Notes: generated by a model not told the origin, from the sequence alone. Shown: positions 50,592 to 60,317, numbered from the stretch's first letter. The stretch is 64,000 nucleotides of DNA from JBBSBY01 sp038250835 (GCA_038250835.1 JBBSBY010000008.1:1-64000), one strand, 5' to 3'. Made by a program: numbers and translations.

Positions 50592-51935
50592 TTAAAAATC
50601 CCTAAAGTGATTGACGCCCAAATGCCGGGCAATCTCGGCGGCCGTTGTTTGCGCCTCGGAAATAGCTTCTTTGGAACTCACAGTCTGTAAAACGCTATTC
50701 AATACCACAACTCGACCATTAATGATAACGTCACGCACGTCCGACCCCTTTGCCGCGTAAACTAAGTTCGATAATACATCATACGCAGGATTCAAATGTG
50801 GCCTGGACATATCCATAACTATCAAATCCGCCAATTTGCCGGCTTCAAGAACACCAATTTTGTCGGACAGTCCCAAAACCTCTGCTCCTCCCATCGTCGC
50901 TGCCCGGAGAGCCTGCCTGGCTGAAAATGATTCCGAGTTCCCGGTCATCACTTTGGATAGCAAGGCGGCGGTTCTCATTTCGTCAAATAAATCGAGATTA
51001 TTGTTGCTTGCCGGACCGTCAGTCCCGAGTGACAACCTGGCATTTAATTCCAATAGCTGACTAATTGGCGCAGCTCCGGACGCAAGCTTCATATTGGCTT
51101 TGGGACAATGGACTATGCCGCACTGGGATTCGGCCAGTATGCCGGCTTCTTCATCCGTTACGGCTACACAATGCACTGCAATGAAATTCCTATCCAAGAC
51201 ACCCAATTGTGCTAAGTGAAGCGCCGGCGTGTTTCCATATCTATTCAGAATCTCATTCTTCTCCCATTCAGTTTCAGAGACATGGGAAAACAAAAGCATT
51301 CCCTTTTCATCGCATATTTTTTTGGATCGCCGATAGGTGTCTGGGGAACACAGATATGGAGAGTGGCAGAATACTGCCGGGGTGATAAGCGGGTTCTTGG
51401 GACAATCTTCAAGAAAAGTCGCTAAGCGTTCCGGCCAATTGCCCGATTCTGAACAATCCGGAGTCGGCGCGGCCAGAATGCCCTGGGCGCAAACGGACCG
51501 AATTCCAACGCTTATGGCTGCTTCGGCCGAAGATTCCATAAAAAAATAGGCGTCCGCAATAGTTGTAGTCCCGGCAAGCACGGACTCACAAAAAGATAGA
51601 ATGGAACCTACACGGACGAATTCGGGAGATACAAACGCCGCTTCAGCCGCAAATATGTAATCATTCAACCAGACTGAAAGGTTTTTATCATCAGCGAGTC
51701 CGCGCAGGAGACTCATGGCCGCGTGACAATGAGTATTTACCAGGCCGGGCATAATTAAGCAGCCTGAGCAGTCGATAACGAAATCATCCTCACTTGTACA
51801 CGACAGAGGAATATTGACGTCACTCAGGCGATCACCCTCAACTACGGTCATTCCGTGTCTCAAGACTTCAGCGGAATCCGGATCAGCGAGGATCAATCCG
51901 TTTGTGAGAATAATTTTGTTAGTTTCCTCATACAT
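50592..51935 (-). CDS. mtaD: Methylthioadenosine/S-adenosylhomocysteine deaminase-type amidohydrolase
   Basis: A 447-residue TIM-barrel amidohydrolase. Zinc-site motifs: LVNTHCHAAMSLLRGLADD, LFSHVSETEWE, IAVHCVAVTDEE and LSLGTDGPASNNNLDLFDEM, typical of the MtaD/SahH-replacing deaminases that convert methylthioadenosine or S-adenosylhomocysteine to the inosine forms. I chose the ATG at 51935, which overlaps the end of the pnp gene. Being coupled to a purine nucleoside phosphorylase suggests the route MTA to methylthioinosine to hypoxanthine plus methylthioribose 1-phosphate. A role on guanine or other purines is less likely but possible. Confidence 0.88.
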   Translation of the reverse strand: MYEETNKIILTNGLILADPDSAEVLRHGMTVVEGDRLSDVNIPLSCTSEDDFVIDCSGCLIMPGLVNTHCHAAMSLLRGLADDKNLSVWLNDYIFAAEAAFVSPEFVRVGSILSFCESVLAGTTTIADAYFFMESSAEAAISVGIRSVCAQGILAAPTPDCSESGNWPERLATFLEDCPKNPLITPAVFCHSPYLCSPDTYRRSKKICDEKGMLLFSHVSETEWEKNEILNRYGNTPALHLAQLGVLDRNFIAVHCVAVTDEEAGILAESQCGIVHCPKANMKLASGAAPISQLLELNARLSLGTDGPASNNNLDLFDEMRTAALLSKVMTGNSESFSARQALRAATMGGAEVLGLSDKIGVLEAGKLADLIVMDMSRPHLNPAYDVLSNLVYAAKGSDVRDVIINGRVVVLNSVLQTVSSKEAISEAQTTAAEIARHLGVNHFRDF

Positions 51936-52761
51936 ACTTTTCAGCAATCTTCCTGAGAACGTCCGATATGATGGACTGCAATGCCGCTTCGGCCAACTTG
52001 GCGTTGTCGATCACCTGCTGCAGCGTAACCGCTTCCGGCGCTTCAGGAATGTTGACGTTAGTGATGGCTGCGATTGCCAGAGTTTTCAGACCAACTTGAT
52101 TGGCAACAATCACTTCGGGGACGGTGCTCATACCCACAGCGTCCGCGCCGAGCATCCTCAGCATGCGAGTCTCAGCCCTTGTCTCCAAGCTTGGCCCGGA
52201 TACGGCGGCGTAAACCCCTTCGTGCAAAGTGTGCCCTAACTTTGCGGCGGACTCTTTAGCAAATTGCGTCATCTCAAAATTGTAGGGCGCAGAGAGGTCG
52301 GGGAACCGGTCACCGAGTCTCGGGTCCGTGACCCCGCGCAGCGGATTATCACCCATGAGATTAAGATGATCTACAATAATCATCAGCCCGCCGGGCCTGA
52401 ATGCCGGGTTCAAACCTCCGGCGGCGCTGCTGATTACAAGGTATTCAGCCCCAAGCCGGCGCATTAGCCGCACAGGAAAAGTAACCAGACTCAGAGGCAA
52501 GCCTTCATAATAGTGGAACCGACCCTGCATGGCTATAATGTTTGTACCTTCAAATGCGCCAAAAATCAGACTGCCTTTATGACCTTCGACGGTAGGCTTG
52601 GGGAAATGTGGAATTTTCTCGTAAAGGATCTCCGACTTGACGGAACAAAGTTCGGCCACTCCGCCGAGCCCGGTTCCCAAGATTAAACCCACCGTAGGTT
52701 GATCCGGTTTGGGTATTGTTAAATATGCGGCAGCTTCTTCAAGAGCTTGAAATATATCCAT
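51928..52761 (-). CDS. Purine nucleoside phosphorylase (trimeric, class I)
   Basis: A 277-residue phosphorylase. Motifs: LILGTGLGG (phosphate loop), MQGRFHYYEG, SSAAGGLNPAFRPGGLMII, VYAAVSGPSLETRAE and DAVGMSTVPEVIVA, as in PunA/inosine-guanosine phosphorylases. GMSTVPE favours PNP over methylthioadenosine phosphorylase. It probably cleaves inosine, guanosine or methylthioinosine. First gene of the operon with mtaD, purM and glnE; its stop overlaps mtaD. Confidence 0.92.
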   Translation of the reverse strand: MDIFQALEEAAAYLTIPKPDQPTVGLILGTGLGGVAELCSVKSEILYEKIPHFPKPTVEGHKGSLIFGAFEGTNIIAMQGRFHYYEGLPLSLVTFPVRLMRRLGAEYLVISSAAGGLNPAFRPGGLMIIVDHLNLMGDNPLRGVTDPRLGDRFPDLSAPYNFEMTQFAKESAAKLGHTLHEGVYAAVSGPSLETRAETRMLRMLGADAVGMSTVPEVIVANQVGLKTLAIAAITNVNIPEAPEAVTLQQVIDNAKLAEAALQSIISDVLRKIAEKYV

Positions 52762-52818
52762 TTGCTCACTTACATGCGGAATGTAGCTAAGAACGGCGAC
52801 AGCCGATCAAAAGATCAT

Positions 52819-52847
52819 TTTATACCGATTCACCGTGAAAGCGTAAG
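52819..52847 (-). promoter_or_regulatory. Candidate promoter of the pnp operon
   Basis: On the minus strand, CTTACG (52847-52842), a 17-nt spacer and TATAAA (52824-52819), with the start codon 58 nt further. The -35 match is poor. Confidence 0.3.
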
Positions 52848-52936
52848 ATTTTCGTAATCCTTATGGCTCCCTGTAAAAGGTTGGAAAGAGTTGGGGAGAG
52901 GACCCGCCAACTTACTTGACATTGAATCGCAAAGCA

Positions 52937-53923
52937 TCAAGACTTTTCTTGTCCATTTCCCATTTTGATTCTAACCATCGCCGCGAATCCCAACAGGGCT
53001 ATTACTGCGAGGAAAAAGGCCTGGGAAGAAAGTATAAAGGCAAGGGTTTGGGCTTGAGTGAATCCCATGGGCGTCAGGACGGCCAAGGCTAAAACCTGGT
53101 TGACGCCCAATCCTCCGGGAGTTGTGGGAGCAATCTGCGTGAGCGCCAGTACAAAATTAAGAAGCAGGGCCTGCATAAGCCCAAGCTGGAGATCCAACCC
53201 CATTGCCCACAAAATTGCATAAGAAGCGTCCAACAGCCATACGCAGCAGGTTACGGCAATGAATGTGGTCGCCCGTGTAGGATTCAACATCCCCTGTAGG
53301 CCCACAATGAATTTCGGCAGAGACTCTGTTATGCGATCTCGGAATCTTATTGGAATGGGTAGACGCTCCATGAGTTTCGCCAAAGGCAGTCTCAGACGAA
53401 CCGCCGCTACAATCCCAAGGATTCCTGCGAGGCTGCACAGCGCCACGATTATCGTGCCCCATCTGAGCCAGGGCGCAATCGCGGGCAGCCGACTTATGGC
53501 AATCATACCCAGAGCCGTGATTACCGCCATATCGGTGATGCGTTCAAGCAAGGTGGTTCCCAGCGCAAACATCTTGCTAATTTGCGCGTCGTGGCCGATG
53601 TAGGCCGCTCGAAACAGGTCGCCGCCGCGAGCCGGGACAAAGCTGTTAACCATCTGGCCCGCCATGGACGCCCACAGAGCTGATTTTAGCGGAACCGAAC
53701 CTTCCGCGGACATGAGAATCCACCAGCGAGCCCCCCGCAATGCGGACCCTGCCGCGAGCGCAAAAAATGAAAGGAGAATGTAGAACGGCTTTGCTTCGGA
53801 CAGCGTCGCTATAAGCTCATTGAAGTTTACTCCACGGAAGGCGAACCACAGCAAACCCAACGCGACGGCAATGGTTAGAGTTCGATAGACGTATTTGTTC
53901 TTTAGACCGCTGAGGAAAGTCAC
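52937..53923 (-). CDS. Lysylphosphatidylglycerol synthase TM-region/flippase-like protein
   Basis: A 328-residue integral membrane protein with about eight hydrophobic helices and the family motifs LRGARWWILM, VNSFVPARGGDLFRAAYIG and ALTQIAPTTPGGLGVNQVLAL (UPF0104/AglD-like). Members are found with polysaccharide and lipid glycosylation loci and are thought to move or modify lipid-linked intermediates. It is the last gene of the polysaccharide operon, 31 nt after the GT2 gene. The short C-terminus is lysine-rich. Confidence 0.85.
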   Translation of the reverse strand: MTFLSGLKNKYVYRTLTIAVALGLLWFAFRGVNFNELIATLSEAKPFYILLSFFALAAGSALRGARWWILMSAEGSVPLKSALWASMAGQMVNSFVPARGGDLFRAAYIGHDAQISKMFALGTTLLERITDMAVITALGMIAISRLPAIAPWLRWGTIIVALCSLAGILGIVAAVRLRLPLAKLMERLPIPIRFRDRITESLPKFIVGLQGMLNPTRATTFIAVTCCVWLLDASYAILWAMGLDLQLGLMQALLLNFVLALTQIAPTTPGGLGVNQVLALAVLTPMGFTQAQTLAFILSSQAFFLAVIALLGFAAMVRIKMGNGQEKS

Positions 53924-53954
53924 ATGCGCCTAAAAAGTCGAATCAAGCATACCA

Positions 53955-54884
53955 TTAAAAATTAATCCGCTCCTTTTCAATCACTAATGGGCGCTTCTTC
54001 ACTTGAGTATGAATAGAGCCCACATACTCCCCAACAATGCCCAAAAAAAACAACTGAATTGACGCAACGAAGAACAATCCAATCACAACCGGGCCGAGCC
54101 CGACATTAAAGCTGTTCCAATAGAGCAGCTTATAAAATAAATAAAAAAGACCGACTAGGAAGGATACACCTGCCGATAGGAACCCCATCATGGTAGCAAG
54201 CCTCAACGGAACCTTGGAGTGAGAAGTCAGCCCCAGCATAGCCAAATCATACAGCGTGTAAAAATTGTTCTTGGTGATGCCCCGCTTTCGTGTGGGCTGG
54301 ACAAACTCAATCTTGGCAGGCTCAAACCCGATTTCAGCTATGAGGCCGCGAAAATAAGGATAAGGATCGTCGATGCCTCTAATTATATCTATTACTTCTT
54401 TATCGTAAAGTCCGAAGCCGGTAAAATTGTTGACCAGCTCCGTTTCAGACAATCTGCTTAGCGTTTTGTAGTAAAGAGATCTCACGGCAAACATGACAGC
54501 GGACTCTTGGCTGTTATTCTTGACCGCAAGAACGATTTTATAGCCTTCTTCCCACTTCTTTATGAATTCGCGAATCAAATCCGGCGGATCTTGGAAATCC
54601 GAGGCCATGGTGATGATAGCGTCCCCACGAGCCTGAAGCACCGCATGATATGGTGAACGAATATGCCCGAAGTTACGGGCGTTCACTATTACCCGTATCC
54701 GTTTGTCCTGAGCGGCAATCTTTCGCAGTTCCTCTACAGTCCCATCCGAAGAATCGTTATCGATGAATATGTGCTCGTAATCATAACCGGGGGGGGCGGA
54801 CATTACATCTTTCACTTTTTCGTACAAAGGCCGAACATTGTCTTCTTCATTAAAGCAAGGTGTAATAATAGACAGTAAAGTCAT
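53955..54884 (-). CDS. GT2 glycosyltransferase, polyprenyl-phosphate type
   Basis: A 309-residue family 2 glycosyltransferase. IITPCFNEEDNV (nucleotide site), DNDSSDGT, MASDFQDPPDLI (DxD-type metal motif) and TRKRGITKNNF. Two membrane helices at the C-terminus (about 230-250 and 265-290). The layout is that of ArnC/GtrB/DPM1-like enzymes, which move a sugar onto undecaprenyl phosphate. It would provide a lipid-linked donor for the cell-surface glycan. Its position next to a flippase-like gene fits this. Confidence 0.9.
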   Translation of the reverse strand: MTLLSIITPCFNEEDNVRPLYEKVKDVMSAPPGYDYEHIFIDNDSSDGTVEELRKIAAQDKRIRVIVNARNFGHIRSPYHAVLQARGDAIITMASDFQDPPDLIREFIKKWEEGYKIVLAVKNNSQESAVMFAVRSLYYKTLSRLSETELVNNFTGFGLYDKEVIDIIRGIDDPYPYFRGLIAEIGFEPAKIEFVQPTRKRGITKNNFYTLYDLAMLGLTSHSKVPLRLATMMGFLSAGVSFLVGLFYLFYKLLYWNSFNVGLGPVVIGLFFVASIQLFFLGIVGEYVGSIHTQVKKRPLVIEKERINF

Positions 54885-54939
54885 TAGATCCCCAGTGTAT
54901 GTGGCGCCGATCGGCTGAAAGAGATGGAGAATTTTCTTT

Positions 54940-56160
54940 CTAAAGCTCGTAAAGTAGGATCAGCTCATTTGCTAAACCAAGCTCGCGTCTGATCTGAGAT
55001 CGAATCTCTTCCTGATAAACCCTCGATGAAACGAGAATCGGTTCATTCCGTCCGGAGAGTTCTGTAGGCGCACAGATTGGGAGGCCGTGAAAAGTGCGCC
55101 CATAATAATTTTTATTCGAATCTACAAATGCAATGATGTTTGCCCTGCCTAAGTTGGTTACGGCAAATAGATTTTGGGTATGAGCGCCAATACCCCAGAC
55201 AATTACGGGTTCACCTTTGATAACCAATCTGTCGATTTCTTTACGGATAAGTTCTAAAGCTTCGAACGATTGCCGTATGTACCGGGTTAACGCATTTTCC
55301 GTCTGTGGATCGAACAGAGGGAGGTCCACTGTAGGTTTTGATTTCCCTTTTCGGAAAATTGCATGAATCACGGGGGATGTGGTCCTGAATGCGCTGGCCG
55401 TAAGTTTCCGATAAATGCCGCCTTCCATGGGCTCCAGACCGGCGGAAGCCATGAGATTCGTCAGGGATGCAGGACTAAAGAAATTGATGTGTTCCTGACT
55501 GAACTCCTGAAAAGGAGCATTTTCAGCTTCGCAAAATCGTGAAGCGTCCGGAACACAGACATAAAGCCCACCTCCCGATCTGAGCATTTCCGTGATACGG
55601 AGCATGGCTGTTTGTATAGAACCTATATGTTCCAGAACTCCGCTTAGGATAATCAAATCGAATTTATAAGCCGATTGGAAATTGAAGAAAGAGCCCACCT
55701 CCACCTTAATCCCGTACAGCTCCCGGGCAAGATCTGAACTCTTTTGGGAAGGGTCCAGCCCAGTCAAGTTTGCGTAACCGGCCTGCTTCAAAAAAGCCAA
55801 AAGACGGCCTGTTGCGCAACCCACATCCAAGATTCGGATATTAAGCTTAGGGAAGCGATCTTGTATGATCCCTACAATTGTTGAGAAGTACGCTTGCTGA
55901 TAATCCGATCCAGTGGCCATAGAAGGTTCGGCGTCATATTTTGACAATTCCTCGTAATATTTGTCGAGAGCTTTTTGCTCCGGAATGCCGTCGGCAAAGC
56001 CGAAGCCGCATCGGGAACATACAACGACATCGTACCCGAAGCCTAAAGTTGCCGAGGCGGTTCCGGCTTTCTTATTGAAGAGCCTCCGGCCGGTCGCATG
56101 GTTGCAGATAGGACAGCGCCTTTTGAGATTAATGGATTCGCCTACACTGGGTGTCTTCAC
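54940..56160 (-). CDS. SAM-dependent C-methyltransferase-like protein
   Basis: A 406-residue protein with three parts. N-terminal zinc ribbon CPICNHATGRR ... CSRCGFGF; class I SAM domain from about residue 100 (ILDVGCATGRLLAFLK, GVLEHIGS); and a C-terminal Rossmann-like domain (VIVWGIGAHTQNLFAV ... ILVSSRVYQEEI). The three-part order matches sugar C-methyltransferases of the Methyltransf_13/11/14 type such as TylC3 and NovU, which methylate 3-C of NDP-4-keto sugars. The start is GTG at 56160 overlapping the stop of the upstream FkbM gene (GTGA). In this operon it could add a methyl branch to a CDP-4-keto sugar. Confidence 0.8.
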   Translation of the reverse strand: MKTPSVGESINLKRRCPICNHATGRRLFNKKAGTASATLGFGYDVVVCSRCGFGFADGIPEQKALDKYYEELSKYDAEPSMATGSDYQQAYFSTIVGIIQDRFPKLNIRILDVGCATGRLLAFLKQAGYANLTGLDPSQKSSDLARELYGIKVEVGSFFNFQSAYKFDLIILSGVLEHIGSIQTAMLRITEMLRSGGGLYVCVPDASRFCEAENAPFQEFSQEHINFFSPASLTNLMASAGLEPMEGGIYRKLTASAFRTTSPVIHAIFRKGKSKPTVDLPLFDPQTENALTRYIRQSFEALELIRKEIDRLVIKGEPVIVWGIGAHTQNLFAVTNLGRANIIAFVDSNKNYYGRTFHGLPICAPTELSGRNEPILVSSRVYQEEIRSQIRRELGLANELILLYEL

Positions 56161-57328
56161 GTCAACCGTTCTCGTGGTATGCAGTAAAGCACGGTATCAA
56201 ATCCTTCAGCGCCGTGGCTCCTCAATGTAAAATCATAATCGTCCACTATGGAATGAATAAACAACGGGATTTTCCATAGATGATCCGGAGCATGATAGAC
56301 GGATAAAGCGAGAATAGGTCTGGAGCTTCGTATCACACTTTCAGCTCCCTGTAAGGCACCATTTCCCCGCCTTCGATATCCATTTTGATGAATGTTGGAT
56401 GAACTTCTTCCAAAAGATCGTCCAATTTTCGACATTCTACAGTAAGACTCCCCTGACCGATGCGCGACGACGGATCACCCAAGCCGTCGAACGAAACTAT
56501 ACCGTTCATTGAACCCACAGCAACTGGCAGGAGCCGAATTTTAGCACGTATAGATTCCGGAAGGGTGTTCGTATAATCCATCAATTTTTCATAATTAGTT
56601 GGGTCCGCTTCAAAAGCTAGAATGTAGGCAAAGTTCGGAGAGATGTTCAAAAAGGCGTGAATCGTATCACCATCATAAGCGCCGCAGTCCACGAAAACTT
56701 CTTCAGAATTGAGGGAAAAGAGGTCGGGGGGGAAATACTGGTGCGGCTGCACCGCAGGCAGTACGTTGAAATCCATGCGGAGGCGCCATTCGATATGAGC
56801 CGTGTATTCTTGCCGGGATCTATCATCCGAGAGGAGATCAAAGGTTGTGAGAACGCGGCCACGATTTTCTAGAATCTTGTGAGGCAAGTCAATGCAATAA
56901 TACGGCAAGAAAAGATCCGGGTATTTCCAGCTTAGGATGTGGAAGTGAACTATTTTTCGGACTTCTGCATCTGACAATTGCCTGTTGATCTTCAGAAACG
57001 TCGGCTCAGTAGCGGCGCCCCAAATAGTCACCACGAAAACAGATTCAGGAAAGCGTTGAATGGCCTCGGCGGGGTTATAGATTGTTACACCGTCAATTTC
57101 TTTGCCCCACATCGCCGGATTGTTGTCAGCGAAGGCGAGGGGTTCAATGCCAATTTTTCGCAACCCTGTAAGAGCTCGCCTACCAAAGTTGCCTGCGCCG
57201 AAAAGCACGAGCCGATACGGAGCAGGCCCGGCGATTGAGTCAAAAGTCGTTTGCTCGCGATTGATGGCTGCATCAATATCTTCGCTGAAAAAATTGTTTA
57301 GACGCTGTTTTGCTGCGCAAATATTCAT
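56157..57328 (-). pseudogene. FkbM-type methyltransferase, interrupted by a frameshift
   Basis: The frame from the ATG at 57328 (GGAAAG upstream) encodes a Rossmann-like N-terminal domain (FGAGNFGRRALTGLRK), then FVDCGAYDGDTI and FIKMDIEGGE, the SAM-binding and catalytic segments of FkbM methyltransferases. It then meets a stop at about 56333. The expected continuation, GALQGAESVIRSSRPIL, VYHAPDHLWKIP and so on, lies in another frame and ends at 56157. A missing base near 56357-56362 explains the break. The downstream C-methyltransferase start overlaps the stop of the restored frame, showing that the restored frame is the ancestral one. It may be a real inactivation or an assembly error. Confidence 0.8.
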
Positions 57329-57409
57329 GAAAATTCTTTCCGTCAAGTGAAGAGACAATTTATCTATTGTTGATATGTTGGTCTAGTCAAATTAGTGAAC
57401 AGTCTAAAA

Positions 57410-58427
57410 TCATATCCATTGTTCTGGAGATTCACTTAACTCGTCCACGTTATCCGGAGTTGTGAATAGAAAAGTGCAATTACGGCACGCTTCGTTTTCC
57501 TGCCTACGGTGTGCTAAGTGCATTCTTCGGAATTCTCTAAGAGGCGTCCCCCTCCAGATCTGTCGCAGGGATGAGTTCTTCAAATTACCCACTTTAGTCT
57601 TCTTGCTCCAGTCCACACAACACACAGTAACGTCAGAGTTTGCGTTCACTACAAGAGAATAGAATGGAAAAGGGCAAATTTTTTTGGGATACGGCAAAGA
57701 AATACTAGAAGCAGCGGAAACTCCTCCATTGTCAAAGGCAGCCATGAAATCGTAGTTTTGGTAGTCATTCCAATTCATAGGATCTTCAATGGTAACTTGA
57801 TCCGCCACAGGGGCATAGAGATGGAGAAAGTCTCTATTTTCCGACTCAGATCCTGAGTCAATCATTTTAACATATACGAACGGTGCTTCCCGGCACTGTG
57901 AATCCCGTAAAGCTCGGAATTGCTTCACATTATTATATATTCGTGTCACAGAGAAAAGAGTCTGTAAGAAATCTGTTTCGCCATTGATAAATCGAGTAAA
58001 TGCTCACTCTGATATAATCCAATCCGGATGATACCAGCTTGTGAGCCATCTTGCCTTCCAGAAGAGTCCCATTTGTAGTCAATTCGGTTCTACTTATTCC
58101 TGCTGATTTAACAGCCTCAATCATCAGCGGCAAGTTTTTATTCAGTAGAGGCTCGCCTACCATATAAAATCGGACGACTTTGGTCACTGCCGAACAAGCA
58201 AGTTCTTCACCCAGTCTGGTGAAGACTTTCATATCCAGCATATGATTACCGCCTGATGCCGAGTGGTATTCTTTCAAGGATCGGGGACAACACTTACAGC
58301 GGAAGTTACAAACATTTGTCGGTTCTATGTATATGCTGAGAGGTACATCAAGTGGCAAAAGTCGTTTCAGAGGTGGTCGATCAGAATTACGGAGCGCAGA
58401 GTACGAGAGTAAACCTGTATCGCTCAC
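57410..58427 (-). pseudogene. Radical SAM/SPASM protein, interrupted by a frameshift
   Basis: Start GTG at 58427, with GAGGAG 9 nt upstream. The radical SAM motif CNFRCKCC lies near residue 37-44, followed by FYMVGEPLLNKNL and ELTTNGTLL. The frame drifts after DYIRVSIYSI and stops at 57933. The rest continues in the other frame as LFSVTRIYNNVKQFRALRD and ends with a SPASM region: CPFPFYSLVVNANSDVTVCC and then CRNC. One extra base in the run at 57989-57991 accounts for the shift. Radical SAM/SPASM proteins in sugar operons act as dehydrogenases or epimerases. The restored protein would be about 338 residues. Confidence 0.8.
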
Positions 58428-58429
58428 AA

Positions 58430-60202
58430 TTAATTCTCCTCAGGTTCAATGATCATGTTAGCTACGAATTCTTCTCGATCAAGAAAAGGCCACAGATCTT
58501 CGAGTGGCTTGGAAACTATGACGCCGTCCTTACGCTGACTTGAAGAAAGACGCGGAGTGCTTACCTGGTCTGGACAAATGTTTACATCACACACGACAGG
58601 TCCGGGTCGCTGAAGTATCTCCCGCACCTGTTCGAGTATGGTCGTCTGATTTACTATTCGCTCTGTGGACAAACCGTATGCGCCGGCGACCTTGAGATAA
58701 TCGGGCAGTGTTAGACCACTCTCTGCCTCACTTGCTACGTATGCGCCATTGAAGTAAGTGCGTTGAGTGGCTCTGATCGAGCCGTATCCTCGGTTGTTAA
58801 GAATAAAAAATTTGATGGGTAGTTCCAACCTTTTTATGGTTTCCAATTCCTGTATGTTCATGGAGAAGCCGCCATCCCCATCCACACAGACGGTCGTCTT
58901 ACCTCCGGAAGCGATGCAGCCGCCGATTGCCGCCGGTACTCCGAAGCCCATCGGACCCAACCCTTCGGTGTTGAAGATACGCATACCTGCTTTCACCTTA
59001 AAAGCTTGCATTGTGGCTTCGCTGCATGCGCCTGAACTTCCGGGAATGAGGAGATCGTCGCCGGACATTTCGCGGGATAGGGCTTCCACCAGGATGTACT
59101 GATTTACATAACCGGTCTCCTCCCAATAATGGGTCTCAACGACGGGATAGGAGGCTTGCCTTCTTTTGCACCAATCCAGCCAATTAACCGACTTTTCCCA
59201 GGATGCACCATTATTCATCTCCAAAAATGTGTCCAAAAATACGCCGGCATCGGAACATATAGGCAAATGAATGGTGGTCATCAATTTTTGGATTTCCGCC
59301 GAGTCCACGTCTACCATGATTTTCTTGGCCGCCCTTGCAAAATTTGCGTGATTGTACCCCGTTTGTCCAAGGTCCAATCGAGCGCCGATAGTTAGGAGAC
59401 AATCCGCGTTCTGTTGGGCGAAGTTTGCGCCACGCTGACCTAAGGCGCCGGGTCTTCCACAGAAAAGAGGATGATTTTCCGGTAGGAAATCAATGGCCTT
59501 CCACGTAGTCAAAACCGGAATTCCGAGTAACTCAATAAAAGATAAGAATTGCGGTAGCGCCTTAGCTAGCCTAACGCCATTACCCACCAAAATAATAGGT
59601 CGCACCGACGCCTGGAGCATTGCCATAGTTTGGCGAACCTTGCCGGGCAACAAGGAGTCTGGTTGGATTTTGGGAGGGGCGTATCCGACCAGCTCAGCTC
59701 CGTTCACCTCGGCTGCTTGTATGTCCAAAGGAATATCAACCCACACGGGACCTGGTCGCGCAGTCGTCGCCTCATAAAAAGCTTTTTCCAAATGATACCG
59801 GATCGAATTTGCGTCGTTTACGCAAACGGCATACTTTGTGATCGGCGTCACCAGAGAGACAATGTCGATTTCTTGAAAGCCAAGTTGCCGCACTTCGATA
59901 TCACGAGCTCTGTCGGCAGTTTTCACCTGCCCTGAGACGCACATACACGGTATGGAATCCAGCCATGCGCCTGCCACACCGGTAATCGCATTAGTACCGC
60001 CCGGTCCGGTAGTCACCAGAGCAACCCCGAAATTATTTGTATACTGTGAGTACGCATCCGCTGCGACAGCGCACGCTTGTTCATGCAAGTTACAGACGTA
60101 CTGAAGTGATGGGTGCTTTCCAAGGGAATCCACCAAGTGCATGGCTCCCCCTCCGGGAAGCATGAACACATGCTTCACTCCCGTGGAAGCGATGAAATCC
60201 AT
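58430..60202 (-). CDS. Thiamine-diphosphate enzyme, acetolactate synthase-like
   Basis: A 590-residue three-domain ThDP enzyme. Catalytic Glu in CNLHEQACAVAADAY, TTGPGGTNAITGV, a central nucleotide-binding-type domain, and the ThDP/Mg motif VDGDGGFSMNIQE ... FFILNNRGYGSI near residue 440-475. The ATG at 60202 trims conserved sequence: seven codons upstream (KLSDYV) match family N-termini and begin with CTG at 60223 behind AGGTGG, so translation may start at CTG. In a CDP-sugar operon it resembles the situation of YerE, which adds a two-carbon unit to a CDP-4-keto sugar. Canonical acetolactate synthesis is the alternative. Confidence 0.82.
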   Translation of the reverse strand: MDFIASTGVKHVFMLPGGGAMHLVDSLGKHPSLQYVCNLHEQACAVAADAYSQYTNNFGVALVTTGPGGTNAITGVAGAWLDSIPCMCVSGQVKTADRARDIEVRQLGFQEIDIVSLVTPITKYAVCVNDANSIRYHLEKAFYEATTARPGPVWVDIPLDIQAAEVNGAELVGYAPPKIQPDSLLPGKVRQTMAMLQASVRPIILVGNGVRLAKALPQFLSFIELLGIPVLTTWKAIDFLPENHPLFCGRPGALGQRGANFAQQNADCLLTIGARLDLGQTGYNHANFARAAKKIMVDVDSAEIQKLMTTIHLPICSDAGVFLDTFLEMNNGASWEKSVNWLDWCKRRQASYPVVETHYWEETGYVNQYILVEALSREMSGDDLLIPGSSGACSEATMQAFKVKAGMRIFNTEGLGPMGFGVPAAIGGCIASGGKTTVCVDGDGGFSMNIQELETIKRLELPIKFFILNNRGYGSIRATQRTYFNGAYVASEAESGLTLPDYLKVAGAYGLSTERIVNQTTILEQVREILQRPGPVVCDVNICPDQVSTPRLSSSQRKDGVIVSKPLEDLWPFLDREEFVANMIIEPEEN

Positions 60203-60317
60203 GACATAGTCAGATAATTTCAGTATTCCACCTGGTTGTTCAGCGTTCGCTGGGGATAGACAGAGCGAGTTGATTACACAGTCACCCTACAGAAGTTTAA
60301 AATTCTCTGCTGTTGAC

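Noticed and set aside
51928..52761. Methylthioadenosine phosphorylase (MtnP) assignment
   Set aside because: The substrate-loop motif GMSTVPE fits purine nucleoside phosphorylase better; methylthioinosine remains possible as substrate.
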